From assembly GCA_963669155.1 (NCBI GenBank), contig OZ022586.1, positions 21,880,392-21,944,391 on the forward strand: 64,000 nucleotides of DNA, in the 5' to 3' direction. Under the pieces are notes generated by a model that saw nothing but the letters and a program-made list of their open reading frames with translations, made no database searches and was not told the origin of the DNA. This document shows positions 37,087 through 48,740 of this stretch, piece by piece. Source of the DNA: Arbacia lixula (taxonomy: Eukaryota > Echinodermata > Echinoidea > Arbacioida > Arbaciidae). Both the position numbers and the translations under genes were made by a program. How positions within the stretch are numbered: position 1 is the stretch's first letter; the number at the start of each line of letters is the position of its first letter.

Positions 37087-37458
37087 TGTGTGTATGTGTG
37101 TGTGAGTGTGTGTGTAAGTGTGTGAGTGTGTGTGGGGGTGGCAGGGGGTCAATCAGTAGAGCCCAAAAGGTAGTGGGGGCGGGGGGGGGGGGGGTTAGAG
37201 GCCAAGCAGTATGATATACAATGTGGTGATATATTAACCCTTCTTTGTCACATGTTCCCTTTTCCACATGTAATGCACATAAATCCCACAGAGCAGCAGT
37301 TTATCTGACACATAAAGGTTCACCATTCACAATACTATAATCACTGCAACTAGACCAACATAATGGTCTCAGAACTCACCTACTACCTGACCGCCAGATA
37401 GTAATGGAGTGATGGTAGCTACAAGCAAGACGAACCAGACAAGAAACAGGGCATCCAT
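30638..37458 (-). CDS. SRCR-WSC type I membrane receptor, gene B (complete, nine exons, 502 aa)
   Basis: Exons: 37380-37458, 36461-36679, 36065-36142, 35361-35657, 32912-32986, 32292-32399, 31820-31915, 31481-31568, 30638-31106. All are GT-AG, phases match gene A, and the 1509-nt frame is unbroken. Order: signal peptide (MDALFLVWFVLLVAT), six-cysteine SRCR (about 28-125), WSC (about 126-224; TYLGCYID, CITHCNES, ECFCGVAG), Thr/Ser stalk, Val/Ile helix, tail. By eye, the first SRCR exon differs from gene A at about 16 of 73 residues, the second at about half, and the WSC exon at about 27 of 100. The tail keeps YDEI, LYAVS, two LYAMPDK motifs and terminal NPIYT. The VNYAVV motif of A is replaced by IKCGVS. 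A LINE occupies intron 4. Probably functional. Confidence 0.85.
33060..33175 (-). repeat. Dispersed repeat family R1, short inverted copy
   Basis: C-run, then tagcataacattttaaagag and ggagcaaaacaactt, matching the G-rich end of R1. It abuts the 5' side of the LINE. Confidence 0.45.
33340..35300 (+). mobile_element. 5'-truncated non-LTR retrotransposon (CR1/Jockey-like) in intron 4 of gene B
   Basis: A single long reverse-transcriptase frame is followed by about 270 bp of 3' untranslated sequence. It finishes with aaatgaataaa and a (CCAA)n tail at 35274-35300, the simple-repeat 3' end usual for these elements. No endonuclease domain precedes it, so the copy is 5'-truncated. It is inserted opposite to the host gene, and no equivalent is present in gene A. 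Confidence 0.8.
33359..35026 (+). pseudogene. LINE reverse transcriptase, one in-frame stop
   Basis: The frame 33359-35026 has one TAA at 33587-33589 and is otherwise open. Motifs in order: KNYRPISILPCLSKILEK, SQYGFRKNNSTTHA, FMDLSKAFDIVN (catalytic Asp), [29 protein letters not shown] (catalytic Asp pair), then the thumb (LFLGIYIDSNLHW) and a C-terminal TRNCNSFHLF. Such enzymes copy their RNA at a nicked target. The stop and missing 5' half make this copy inactive, but few lesions suggest recent insertion. Confidence 0.85.
36920..37135. repeat. (TG)n microsatellite in intron 1 of gene B
   Basis: About 215 bp of tg repeats with tgtgtgagtg and tgtatg variants. The long Cys/Val and His/Thr frames here are artefacts. 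Confidence 0.9.
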
Positions 37459-38181
37459 TCTGAACTGAAAAATTGTGTCGATATCGAACTAGTTCTATGA
37501 TATGCTACATCAGCTACCAGACAGCTAAGCGCTTTAATGATTGTTGTGTGTCCTCCCTAAGACGTGTAAAGATAGATTAATCAGTCAATATTGATTCGAT
37601 TATTGGAGGTAATTCATATACATGACATGTGAAATCCAATGAGTACAATCTGGCACCAAGATAGATCCGGTTATATTTCCGTCTCCGTACTACGCATTCA
37701 TCCGACTACTCCAAGGTGAAACTTGATTTAGTTGTCATGGTTGTTGATATTCATTCTTGCTGATTAATGACTGGACTGTCCTGTGGATAATGGATAATCT
37801 TGCGTCTCAAATCGTACTCCAATGCTGGGAAAAGTTTGGCCAGTTGCATCACGTACCCACTGGGTACAAAGTGAGACGCGGGGTGTACAAGTTGTATTCC
37901 ACTGTATAGCTTAACGTGCAGCATCTCAATGATTTGTAATGTACCCGCCTACTTCCTCCTTCTCGATACGTCTGGTGTAATAACTGTATAGTTCATTGCT
38001 AACTGCGAACAAAAATCATGAGGGTTCAATTATATTCACATTTCATCTCTTGGCAAACAAAGCAACAATGGTGCGCAAGGAAAACACAATAGACAGAACG
38101 AGGGAAATGCGGAGTTGATTGTTACGAAGGTATTAAGGATGCTGTGTAAATACTGGCATTGAAATACAGAGAACAAGAGAT

Positions 38182-38229
<48 letters not shown>

Positions 38230-38265
38230 TGAGAGCGAAAGAGAGAGAGAGAGAGGGAGAGAGAC

Positions 38266-38296
<31 letters not shown>

Positions 38297-38600
38297 CAAA
38301 GAGAGGGAGAGAGAGGGTGGGGATGATATTGCAGTGGAAATCTGGGGAGGCAGAGAAATTATTAGGGGAATTAATTCTTCCGTTAGTAAAACAGCATCCA
38401 CCAAATCGTGTATCATTACAAGACTCTATTAGTTAGTCGAATCGACACACAATCTTTAGTTAAAACGTTCATTATACTGATTGGGTTGTTGGGAAAAATA
38501 CTTTGTTGGTTGCGGAGATTGGAAGAATAGAAAGCAAATCGAGAAGGGTAATGCGTAATTACGTAATTAGTGCCACTGTACTATTTCATATCAATATCTC
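37459..38600. other. Upstream flank of gene B
   Basis: The first 90 bp match the gene A leader and promoter (ttaaagcgc motif). A (GA)n tract spans 38181-38310. No gene seen; the 126-codon and 67-codon frames across the GA tract are compositional. Confidence 0.5.
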
Positions 38601-38824
38601 TGAAATTAACATTGAATTTCACATTCTGCAATCGCGGAACATGACCCATATCTGCTGCTGTTCAGTAAAAAGAATAATAAACGGATCCCCACTACATAGA
38701 TAAACAAGACGAAACATTTTTAGGTATCGTGTATTGTGTACATTATATGTTTCCACTTTGTATTATCCTGTCGCAATCTTGACTTTTCTGCTCTCTAAGC
38801 AACTCCTGTTTTTACCCAACTTCT

Positions 38825-39052
38825 CTATAGAGTACCAAAGTGTGACATGATGTGAGCATGTTGTCATGACAACTGGTTTTAAACTATGTGGATTGAGCAA
38901 ACGGCCGTGATCATAGCAGGATCTCTCGATGAGAGTGCCCGACACTAGCCCGATAGATAATGTCGTACCAGTGTAACTCTCACTTGAGCGATGTTGTTTA
39001 GAACTGGAATCCTGCATAACAATCGACATGGCGTCATCACTTCGGTACTCTA
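38825..39052 (-). repeat. Repeat family R3, unit 2 upstream copy
   Basis: Full-length copy: tatagagtaccaaagtgtga at one end and cacttcggtactctata at the other, forming an inverted repeat of about 14 bp. An 88-codon frame crosses it, but relatives do not preserve its residues. Confidence 0.6.
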
Positions 39053-40715
39053 TAAGGAGATCTGTGTGAGTGCATAGCGTGTATTATGTTCTAGTCTGAA
39101 TGGATCATGCCGTGCAGCTATATGAAAATGAATTAGCTGCTCTGTTTTTTTTTATTCTGATGGAAGGTAGCAGCCAAGATCAAAATATATCGTCAGATGG
39201 AAAGAACGAAATATGAAATAAGAGGTATATGGAATTATCAACTGATCAAGACTGCGTTAGACTTAACAATATCTGCAAGAGGGCGTCTGTCAAAAAAAGA
39301 TGTGCAGCCTTATTAAAATATCTTAAACACGGTTAATCCACAAACACATCATGGGAAACACATGTATGCTCACACATACAAACACTCACATACACATACA
39401 TAAATACACATTCGCACTCACGAACAATTGCTCGAACACATTCACACATTACACACTCACATTTACTCACACACACACGCACACATTTATTAGCACGTAG
39501 CGCAGCAAATCATCTGGCAGTCAAGGGGTTTGAAGGTTGGAGAGATCCTGGAAGCAACTTGCAGGGGACTTCCGCTCTCTGATCGAGCCCCTACTTCCGC
39601 TTTTTAAAGGTCACGTGATACAAACACGGAGTATCGTGTTCATCGCGACGTCCATTTCTCTAGCCTTCTTGATCACGTCAATGCACCTATATATTACTCT
39701 AATTGACCAGTTTGGTTATGTTTGCAAGAACTGGGCATATCGCTTAAACAATACTATGAATAATAGTCCTTCACTAATGGTAACCCCAAGCTTATCCGAG
39801 GTTTGTAACATTAATCCAGTATTGTCGTAAATGTTTTCCGATGTACTTTGAAATAGATAACATTTAAAATTGTACCAATGTAAATACAAAAGCATGCATC
39901 AAAGTCGCAAAGATAACACTCGGATGATGTGACTTTAAACATATTAAAGGAAACATGTAACATGATAACAAGTAAATCAGAATATAGAGTGATACAACAC
40001 AGAAACATTGTCCAAATATTGGTCAATTAGATGATGTTAAGTGATGTGAAAACTTATAACAGTGTAACAGGTGCAACACTAGAGGAGAAACTCGTTTGAG
40101 TTGATGCCACGAATACATACGTACACACAGCTGAACTTCTACTTGAGTGATGTATTCATCTGATATCACTAATTGAAGCATCTAGTTCTCTCTCAGTATT
40201 AGTGATAACATGTATGATACATAGCGCCCAAAGTCAGCGCGTCCCTTCAATCCGTTTTCTGTTTTTGGATTTAAATATGGTTGTCCCTTTGGACAAGAAC
40301 TTGTTGGACTGCGATGGAGGGACTAAAATAGAATGTCGTAATTAGATAATAACTTCCTGGCCAGGGCTGATGAGATCAGAGGTTTGGCAAAATTGGTCAG
40401 AATAGCAGTTGTATATGTCATTTTCACATCACGTGATAAGCTTCCCATTCCCGTTTGTTTTACCCTCTAATTTTGATCATATTGTTAGTCAAGTATTATT
40501 TCATAATGCCTGTCTGTCTGTCTGTCTGGCTGCCTGCCTTGGTCACGTATATGCACACACAGATTTACTCTCTCTTCATTTTTCTTTCTTTCTGTCTGTA
40601 TTAACTTTGTTGTGCCAGATACACTTTTGGACTATGGGATTTGTGTGATATAACATGTGTAAAAAAGTGGCAGTTGCGCCTAAAGTGTTAAAGGTGTATC
40701 CCGTCTCCCCCTCAT
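39053..40715. other. Intergenic, unit 2
   Basis: Up to about 40130 it matches unit 1 (18540-19590). After that it is unit-2-specific, with a short (tgtc)n run at 40510-40530. No gene seen. Confidence 0.45.
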
Positions 40716-40776
40716 GCAGCAGACGACGGACCAACCTGATTCCCGCCATTATCTACGACCAGTCCATATAATACCA

Positions 40777-40784
40777 TGACGTCA
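40777..40784. promoter_or_regulatory. CRE-like octamer TGACGTCA before the candidate 5' exon
   Basis: Perfect CREB/ATF octamer 8 bp before the candidate ATG and just after catataatacc. Could be promoter, leader or chance. Confidence 0.25.
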
Positions 40785-40791
40785 TCGAGCA

Positions 40792-40900
40792 ATGCCTGAC
40801 CGAATCAGCCTGATCAGGGGACACTACTCATCGGCCTACCACCAGAGGGCGTTCTCTCTCGTCAGTCGAGTGGACTTCAGCGACTCGGTCATGTTTCACG
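40792..40900 (+). CDS. Candidate upstream exon of PPxY gene copy 2
   Basis: ATG, then MPDRISLIRGHYSSAYHQRA and SLVSRVDFSDSVMFH, ending at a good donor cacg|gtgagt in phase 1. The PPxY exon at 43852 starts in the matching phase, so the join gives FHADLSQLFPWM without a break. An in-frame TGA lies 15 bp upstream of the ATG. The segment has no signal peptide, so orientation in the membrane is unclear. Unit 1 has no equivalent because the surrounding 2.5 kb does not match. It could belong to another transcript. Confidence 0.35.
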
Positions 40901-41225
40901 GTGAGTTACCCCCCCCCCCCCCTCCCTCCATCAAATACACATACACACAAAAAGCCTCTTTACTTTTTCCTAAATACATGTAGTATCTATTTATACACTC
41001 TCATCATAGAAACATTCAAAAAATATTTAAAAAAAGAACAACAAAACAAATAGAACAAAAGCAAGAACACAAAGAGGAAGGTGACAAAATTATGAAGAAA
41101 CCGAAAAAGAGAATAAACCTGGAAAAGGAAAGAGAAGGAGAGAAAAGAGATCAGACTAGGAAAACGAACACCTAACACAGTCGGCTAGCATTCAGCGAAC
41201 ATGATAATGTGGGGGGAAATTAATG

Positions 41226-41498
41226 TTATGGGTCCATGATGGCAGCAGCATGACTTCGAGGTTCTGTACACTTGTAGTACTGGTCCTCCTCCAACCTCAG
41301 TAGAACCCTTGCCACATTCCGAAACATTTGTGACGTATGATTTCCTCCTCGCTCCTTGACTTGTTGGCCTGGCGCCTGGCCGTGCCTTGGCCTCGGGTCT
41401 TGGCACCCGTTCAAGGCGTACCACCAGCATGACCAGCGAAAGATCATGGAATTCAACTTTAGCGACACATTTCTTGCTTTTATTGAAACATAACACAC
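41226..41498 (-). other. Unassigned 90-codon frame, unit 2 only
   Basis: A minus-strand frame with fairly protein-like content (CWWYALNGCQDPRPRHGQ, VARVLLRLEEDQYYKC) ending TAA. It has no recognised domain, no clear splice context and no counterpart in unit 1. An overlapping frame also stays open. Weak evidence. Confidence 0.15.
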
Positions 41499-41579
41499 TT
41501 TCTATAATCACGATAATTGTATAATGAGAACTGCATGACCACTGACTGTATAATTTATATATCAATATGTTATACATTT

Positions 41580-43851
41580 TTGTTTGTGCCTTAGAGCATC
41601 TGTAGCCTCCTCATTTTTCCTCGTCATATATATCTCATTTTTTCTGTTTTCCTAATTGAATAGGAAGTCATCGACAAAATGTTCACATAGATAACTTCGT
41701 ATGATGTTCTCAAGTGTTTACCAAATTATGTTTCGCCCTAATACCTTTTTGTTCACCATTTTTGCTTGAAATGTATATTTATATGTATCTTGTATTTTGA
41801 AAATAAATGAAATGTAATGAAAATGTTCTGAATATAAAGATAATCACAAGCAATTTAAAGGTTAGGGGTAATAGAGTTTAGGATTATATGTTGTTGTAAT
41901 CATGACAGAGGCGTGTTGCCGTTGTCTTCAGATCTCGTTTGACTAAAAAATAAGAAAATCATTATCTCGACATGATTCCTTCTTGTTATCCCAATAACGA
42001 TCAAGTTTGGGTACCATGGTCTTGGCACGATGATACATCATTGATAACGGGACAGCTAGACTTTATTTCTAGTATCGCAGGACTTACCTTAAACAAAGTC
42101 AGATCATATTTTTATCAGCTTGCCAAACAAAGCAACACGCGCCATGTTGCTCCCTATTGAAACCGGGTTGGCCAAATTCTGAGTTAAAATGATTCTGTGC
42201 ATAATGACATAATACCGCCCTCTACTGCTACACATGTTGATTTGATATCTAAATGTAACACGCAAACAAGGGAGAACATAACATAATGCCCCGCTAGCCA
42301 TCTCGGCTGTAGGTTCGGTCATGTTGGCAGTAGCTTCCCCTTCAATTCCTGTCTCTATTACCAATGTTTCCATTTATACTCGCGACATCGGCATCATGCC
42401 AACTCTTTAAGGCAAAGGGTGTACTTGTAATGGTTATAATCACAGCTGAACGTACATGGGACTATGTCGCCATCTCTGTGTCCAGATTACGTTTCATGTA
42501 AAAAGGTTTATAATTTCGAGACGATCTGTTCCAGAAAACGAATAAGAAGAGGAACCATGTTTATGAAAGAATAAAGTCGAGACGTTTTTTTTTTCCAGAA
42601 TTAGAGTACATAGCGCGCTATGAAAGCTAAGTACAGCGAGTTGAGTCGAGTTCCGCAGAGCGCTATGTACTCGTATTTGGGCTTTAGAACCTAGACTGGG
42701 AAGAATGGCATGCGATTTATTACCGTCCCATCGTATCTATTGTAGTGCTACCTATTTCCTTTAAGAGTGGTTGGGAGTGGTGGTGGGTGTGCGAGGGTGC
42801 GGGGTGCACAGGGGGGTGGGGGGGGGGGGGTGGGGGGCGGCAGAGGGGATGATGCGTGCTGCACATTGATATCGATTGATGCTCATGAGTAACAGTTCGG
42901 ATAACGAAAATGAATAATCCTATTAGTGTTTCTCCTCTAGACAAGGTCTTACCCTATGTAACGTATGTGTATTAGACGTGCAGCACTGCCTAAATGGCGC
43001 ATAAAGTGCTAATTTGCCTATGTGAATAAGTACGTGAAATTTGTATTGCGCGCGCGTGTGTGGTCTATATATACACGTGTATTAGGGAGGGGGTGGGAGG
43101 GGGGTCATTGCCCCTTCTTGTGCTCTCTTGCCTGTGGCTACGCCCCCACTGCTCTGGCAGCAGTCACAGAACTGTCAGCATCGTGTGTAATCTGACCTGA
43201 TCAAGACGCCTTTGGTTGAAGCGATGACTGACATATGCGCATTATGACTAGACAAAGATGCCGTGATGATTCGTGACGTCATCCATCCGATGTGAACATC
43301 TGTCGCCCCCATAATGGACTGTGTCCTTATTATTAAGGAAGATTTAACCCTAAACATGAATTAATTGGTATTTATTGACAGACATTTTTTTAATACACAT
43401 ATAAATATCGTTCTTCTTTTCTTCCTTTCCCCTATCATTGTGTTATTTGTGCTCCAGTGACACTTGTTGTCGACAGTATTAAACGAACACAACTAGAAGA
43501 TATGAAAGGACGCACAAAACAACAAATTCTAGCATACGAATAATTGATTGATTGATCGTTTCAATTATTTCAATTTCCGTCAAAATAAAGCAATATCTAA
43601 ATACATAGTATGCAAAGGAATGCAAATAAATCATTCATGCAATAAGCACACGTATTTGTCATTGAGAAGTGTCTGGCAATGTTTCTGTTCTCTTACCATT
43701 CCTACCTTTCCTCCATTCCAACCTCCAACCCCCTACCCATTTATTATTTAAAGTTTAGAAAGGCTTTGCGAATTTTTCGTCAAGGTTCCTATCCTAATCA
43801 AACTGTTTAACCCTTCTACCCTCACCTTCTATCCCCACCCTTTCTCTGCAG
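41580..43851. other. Upstream region of PPxY copy 2
   Basis: 41580-42720 is unit-2-specific and includes an inverted repeat, gagtacatagcgc near 42606 and gcgctatgtactc near 42659. From 42720 it matches unit 1 (22100-23223), including the CRE-like site at 43274-43281. A poly-G run lies at 42811-42832. No coding exon recognised. Confidence 0.45.
43274..43281. promoter_or_regulatory. CRE-like octamer TGACGTCA upstream of PPxY copy 2
   Basis: Same site and context as 22646-22653 (gattcg before, tccatccgatgtga after). Confidence 0.3.
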
Positions 43852-44459
43852 CCGACCTCTCCCAGCTCTTCCCGTGGATGCTGGCCATCTTCACGGTGCT
43901 GGGCCTCATCGCCTGCTGCGCCTGGTTCTACAAGTGCCTCAAGAAATGCAACGACCGCTGTTCACTCCTCCGCACTCAGCATAGCCTCGCTAACCAGTCT
44001 CCCTCCCGCCCAGACCCGCATGATTTCTACCAGGTGGGTGCTTACCGCAGTGTCCGGCCACCCCCGCCATCATCCGTCCACCACCAGCTGGCTTCTTCGT
44101 CCATGTCTACGCCGCTGGTTTCGACCATGCGAGAGAGCTACGCCTACCGCGGACCGTTCGCACTCAAGACGAATTTCTCACCGTATACGCACCTACCTCC
44201 CCCGCCGACCTATGACGAAGCTATGGCTGCGCCACCGAGGCCGCCCACGACCGTTCCCCCACCCGTAGCAGCTCCGTCACCGTATGTCATCTCGGTCGGG
44301 GATATGGCGGACACGAGAGAGATGACGGTTTTTGGAAGTCCTCATGAACATATTCCGATCGATAACGGCGAGATCGGTGAGGGTGAGATGCACGATGACA
44401 GGGCGCAGCTGACCGAAGACTCGAATGGACATGCCGAAAGAATTCCTGACATTGTATGA
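43852..44459 (+). CDS. PPxY-motif single-pass membrane protein, last exon, copy 2
   Basis: Acceptor ctttctctgcag, then 201 codons to TGA. The protein is identical to copy 1 except two residues (RPPTTVPPP here, RPPPAVPPP there). About 11 further base changes are silent, which is direct evidence that this exon is coding and constrained. It has the same membrane helix, CLKKCNDRC juxtamembrane segment and PPTY ligand motif. The candidate preceding exon is 40792-40900, giving a 2.95-kb intron. The 3' flank at 44460-45660 also matches copy 1. Confidence 0.8.
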
Positions 44460-44895
44460 TGGATCAAAATAGGTCGAATCTTAGAAATACGAACTACAAT
44501 AAACATGATGATAGGCGAAATCTTCCTGATCAATGAACTAAGATGTTGAGCTAAAGAAACAAGATGGTTCACTCTAATGGAAAGCTTTCTTAGATAAAAG
44601 CAAAGACACAAAATTGGTAACAAAAACGGATAAAACAGGTGTGAGTAAAATGAGACAAAAGCAACAATAGTTTGTCGGAGAATGTGGTAGATGTTTACGA
44701 TCTTGAACTTGAGCCCGGCCTTCAAATGTTTGTGTGTGCAAATGTAACGTATTATCATTTTTTTTTCTCGAATATAACATTTCATTCAAACTGTTTTATG
44801 TGATAATTGAAAAGTATCCCTACATGCTAATGATATAAATCACACAGACCTAATGTCTTGTATGTCCTGACGTGGATTTGAGGTGCTTTAACAAC

Positions 44896-44901
44896 AATAA
44901 A
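44896..44901 (+). promoter_or_regulatory. Candidate polyadenylation signal, PPxY copy 2
   Basis: AATAAA about 440 bp after the stop, at the position equivalent to 24250-24255. Confidence 0.4.
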
Positions 44902-46400
44902 ATCTCGCTATGACATCATACATGTATTACCTGATTAAGGAATGCTCAAAACGTTTATATATCTTGCCTTATTTTGCGAAAGCATTCTCTAATCTATAGT
45001 ATGCATATTTCAATAACATCATCCTTTTAATATAAACATGGTGAATGTATTGCTTCAATTATTGTCCGAGCAGTAGATTGTTTGGGAGTTATGGTGCTTA
45101 GTATCTGACTGGAAAAAAGCCAGCCCGCATATTTGCATATTTATATGCATTATATGCTGGCTCAGTAAAAGACTGGTTTAATCCGGTAATCAGTATTGAG
45201 AGCCAAATATAATTTGTACACTTTTCTACAACATAGGGGATGATTGGCGCAAATGGCATGCGCAATGAAAATATATGTCTTGTGGAATTTAATTACTTAA
45301 AATGATTTTTTATTTTATAAGTACAACCTGTATTATTGTTATGAATTCGGTATGACATTGGATATGTTGGATATCAAGTGTTCTTGTATTAAATGCATGT
45401 AAAGTAATGTAAAAGTGTGTAACGTGTTGTCTTTTGGGCACTAATTTGATGAGATCATGACATTCGTCACTATTCCATGATATGCGTTGCTAAAGCAGTC
45501 CATTTACTGGCGATGCTGACATGAACTTTACAGAACTGAGCAAATATAGTAACAGCCATTTCTCAAAATATAAAAATACGCTCAGTTGGTATGAGCAGTC
45601 CGCCCTCACGCGACGTATGTTAGTTAGTTGTAGTCCCGTCCCCAATATCTCCCACTACATGACCTAAGACAAATGTTTTTGTTTGAATGTGTATAATCAG
45701 CCAATTCGTAATTGCAATCTGCGCATGAGCAGATAATTGCTGGCAGAAAATGACCTGAGGTCAATTGCTCTATTCATCATGTTCATAGAGTTCACTGGAA
45801 ATTAATTAGACACGTCCACTGCATTTCAACTTATTATCATACAGATATGGCAACAGCTACTCAGCGCTCAGAAGGTAGTGAAAGAACATTCCGTCATGCG
45901 CATTGCTTCTATCGTTGTTCCTGGCACAATGTAAAATGTCTTTACATCCATCATCCAACACAGCTTCATGAAAATAAAAATCCCAGTCAGCAGTCTAGTA
46001 GTATTTATTCAGTGGATTGTCCGACAATGGTGTAATTACGAACTGGTCTATTCAAAACGTGCTAATCTCATTGAATATTCCAAGGTTCATAATCAAAGTA
46101 ATAAGTAATCAAATGTCACGAAACATGCTTTAAAAAAAAACATTGACATCCTTTTACTTCATGATATGTAAATATCAACTTGATTCAAAGTGTAACTCAT
46201 TTTTATTATAGTTCAAAAGTGTGAAAAAATGTTTAAGGTACAAGATGGAAATAACTTCTTCCCACTCTCTTACCTTGTTCTTGAGTAATGTTTATTGCAA
46301 GCTTATTGACAGAATTCCATAGGGCGGGCATGCAGCACACTCGACCCTTACATTTTTCAATGTTCACATTTCAGCTTGAAATCGAGTTACAGTTTTGAGT
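44902..46400. other. 3' flank of PPxY copy 2
   Basis: Matches unit 1 apart from the absent 1.2-kb insertion (empty site near 45665) and an extra about 60 bp at 45520-45590. The 62-codon frame at 45847-46035 is stopped by a TGA at the same place in unit 1 (after 19 codons), so it is not a gene. Confidence 0.5.
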
Positions 46401-46407
46401 TTACTGA

Positions 46408-46620
46408 AGTGGTGTCGTCATATAGGCATGTTGTCAAAACAAATGACTCTAAAAAATATCACTTCAGCGAGAGGTTTATCGGTGCGATATTGTCTAGTGG
46501 GCTAGTGTACTCCCAATTACAGTCCTCGCTGTGATCACTGCTGCTTGCTCTACCCGCAGTTTAGAACCAGTTGTCTTGATAATACTGCTAACATGACGTC
46601 ACACTTCCGTACTTTATTGC
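46408..46620 (+). repeat. Repeat family R3, plus copy downstream of PPxY copy 2
   Basis: Matches 26895-27125 over its length, with a small deletion of tgccggg. It forms an inverted pair with 38825-39052 around the PPxY gene. Confidence 0.55.
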
Positions 46621-46900
46621 CTAGAGCACAATTCTAAAATAGCGCATGTCTGCTATAACAAATCCTGGCTTCCAGCTTTCTGGACATGGCTAATTCAAAC
46701 TTACAAACAAGAGTCTGGTACTCATAAGACTAGTCCCTCTATCATTATCATCTATCCTCCCTCACGGCAAGCCAGGGAAGGAATGATTAGTCTACTGCAG
46801 CCAAACCCGTTTATTGAATATTGTAGTTTGGATACACAATGAGTGTGTGTGTGGGGGGGGGGGGGATTTGTTTGCAGACATAATACTGTATCCTGTTTAA

Positions 46901-47264
46901 AGGGCATATACTGTACTGGGAAGGCAAAAAAGCCTTCAAAATATAATTGTTAGCAATCTTCTTGCCAATGGTCCTAAATTCATGTATTGTCTATTTTAGA
47001 AGCTTGCTGAAAGTAATTTGCCCTCAAATGATGTACATTTGAAGTAATGAGTGATTAAATCACAAATCCTCAAAATGTTCGGTCCGATCATTTTGAGGAT
47101 TTAAAAATTAATCACTCATTACTCCACATGTGGGTCATTTGAGTGCAAATAACTTTCAGCAAGCTTCTAACATAGACAATACATGAATTTAAGACAATTG
47201 GCAAGAAGATTGCTAACAATTACTTTTGAAGGCTTTTTTGCCTTCACAGTACAGTATATGCCTT
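46901..47264. mobile_element. 364-bp foldback element with TTAA target duplication
   Basis: TTAA lies on both sides (46897-46900, 47265-47268). The whole element is a near-perfect inverted repeat. Ends read AGGGCATATACTGTACTG and, inverted, AAGGCATATACTGTACTG, and the centre is caaaatg-ttcggtccgat-cattttg. Unit 1 has the uninterrupted site (cctgtttaacatcaatatt at 27437), so this inserted after the duplication. Ends of the AGG/AAG type with TTAA fit Kolobok better than piggyBac (family knowledge). Confidence 0.8.
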
Positions 47265-47559
47265 TTAATATCAATATTTGGGATACAAAAAAAAAAAACC
47301 CTTTCGGTCTTGTCACCCGAAAATGTCAATCTTTATATTGATCATAAAACATTCATACTTTTCTTACTAGTTGTTCGATTGTCTCAAAACTTGATTAGCT
47401 CTGCTTCTCATGTTATTCTGTTTCTTCTTCTAAGTAATTAAGTATGTACGTCGTGCTACTTTGATTGACAATACTGTGCTGTTACGAGTAGAAAAAAAAG
47501 GACACACTTGAAACTTGATTTGTTTTGCACTGGTGTTTCCTGTGTTAACTTTGCAATGA

Positions 47560-47672
47560 TTATTTGCATTCATAGCTCCATTGGCGCGATTTTGGTATTG
47601 GCGTATCCGAGTTCATTGTTTTGGTCATTGTTGTACCCGTAGTAATTGTTGTAGGCATTGGTGTAGTAGAAG
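47560..47672 (-). other. Thr/Ser-rich exon-like segment
   Basis: After a tattatcaag acceptor-like site the minus strand reads STTPMPTTITTGTTMTKTMN, then SDTPIPKS and a TAA. The composition resembles the stalk exons of the receptor genes and the phase (two bases before the first codon) matches theirs. It has no neighbouring exons in frame except the broken SRCR piece 1 kb upstream. Probably a leftover stalk exon. Confidence 0.3.
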
Positions 47673-47948
47673 CTTGATAATACATAAAAAAAACATCATT
47701 TCTTTATGGAATATACAATAAAGGAGTAAATGTCGCCGAAACTGTTCTCACATTTGAACATGTAACAATGCCAACAATTCATCTCAGATTTTAATGACAA
47801 AGTTTACTCTCAACCAAACCAGGGATACCCTCTAAAGTCGCAGACAGGCCAGCAAACTCACTTCCGTTAGCAAGTGAGAAGCACTTAAGCACTGGTAAAT
47901 TACACCGTTCTCATTGGGCAGTGTGGAGTCTGGCAGAGCAGGACTTCA

Positions 47949-48101
47949 AGGGATAGTTCACCCTGATTTTTTTTTATTTCAGTAAAAGGAAACATATGAC
48001 ACGTGACGTCACAAAATCAACATCTTAAAATAAAAAACCTTCCTTTTATATGCCTTTTTTTATTGAAACCAAAAAAAAAATATTCAGGGTGAACTATCCC
48101 T
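47949..48101. mobile_element. 153-bp inverted-repeat element, ends AGGGATAGTTCACCC
   Basis: AGGGATAGTTCACCCTGA at the left and its exact inverse, tcagggtgaactatccct, at the right, with an A/T-rich middle. Ends of this sequence are very common in small fish DNA transposons, as I recall; shared ancestry is inference. Confidence 0.75.
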
Positions 48102-48740
48102 AAGAGAACATTCATGTATTAAAGTAACCCCATAAGGTTAAGTTCAGTTAAAAGTTTACCAACAATTGTTAACTTGACGTTAACTCTCAAATTTGTTTTA
48201 GTCGGGGTGCGCTACACTAGATAGACTTCCCGTAGAAACCAAAGGTTAATGTACATGAAGAAATTATATGATTTAGAACTTCACTTACTTTTTCTGTGCG
48301 CATAATCGGCCCGTCAATTAAGAGAAGATATTTGCTACATGTAAGGCTGTATGAATCGAGCATGGACCAAGCTGATACAAAGTACAGTATAGTGCACATG
48401 TACTCAACATTGTCCGAGGGAGGTGGTTATTTATAACTTTCATCGGAATGCACGCTCTAGATTACTTTCATAAGTCTTAAAATACGTTGTATTTATTGGC
48501 TTACTTTATTTTAAGCAGATGGCTGTGAATCGTTTGAAATGAACATAAATCAATTGCATAGTTTTTGTTTAAACAGTCAACTAGCAAGATCTATAGAACA
48601 GTATCATAGATTCATTACGTTCAGATGAACTTATCACGACATAATTTTTTTTTGATTATTTTCAAATTATGAAGCGTTAATACTGTTTTGGACGTACTAA
48701 ATGCGCTGTTACATGAAAACATCATATCATAGTCTCAATA
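48102..48740. other. Gene-free stretch
   Basis: AT-rich, no splice-compatible exon or repeat recognised. The 60-codon minus frame at 48217-48399 has no support. Confidence 0.4.

Noticed and set aside
36817-37267. Long His/Thr and Cys/Val frames over the TG tract
   Set aside because: Microsatellite artefacts in intron 1 of gene B.
45847-46035. 62-codon frame MATATQRSEGSERTF
   Set aside because: Unit 1 has a TGA after 19 codons at the same place, so it is not maintained.
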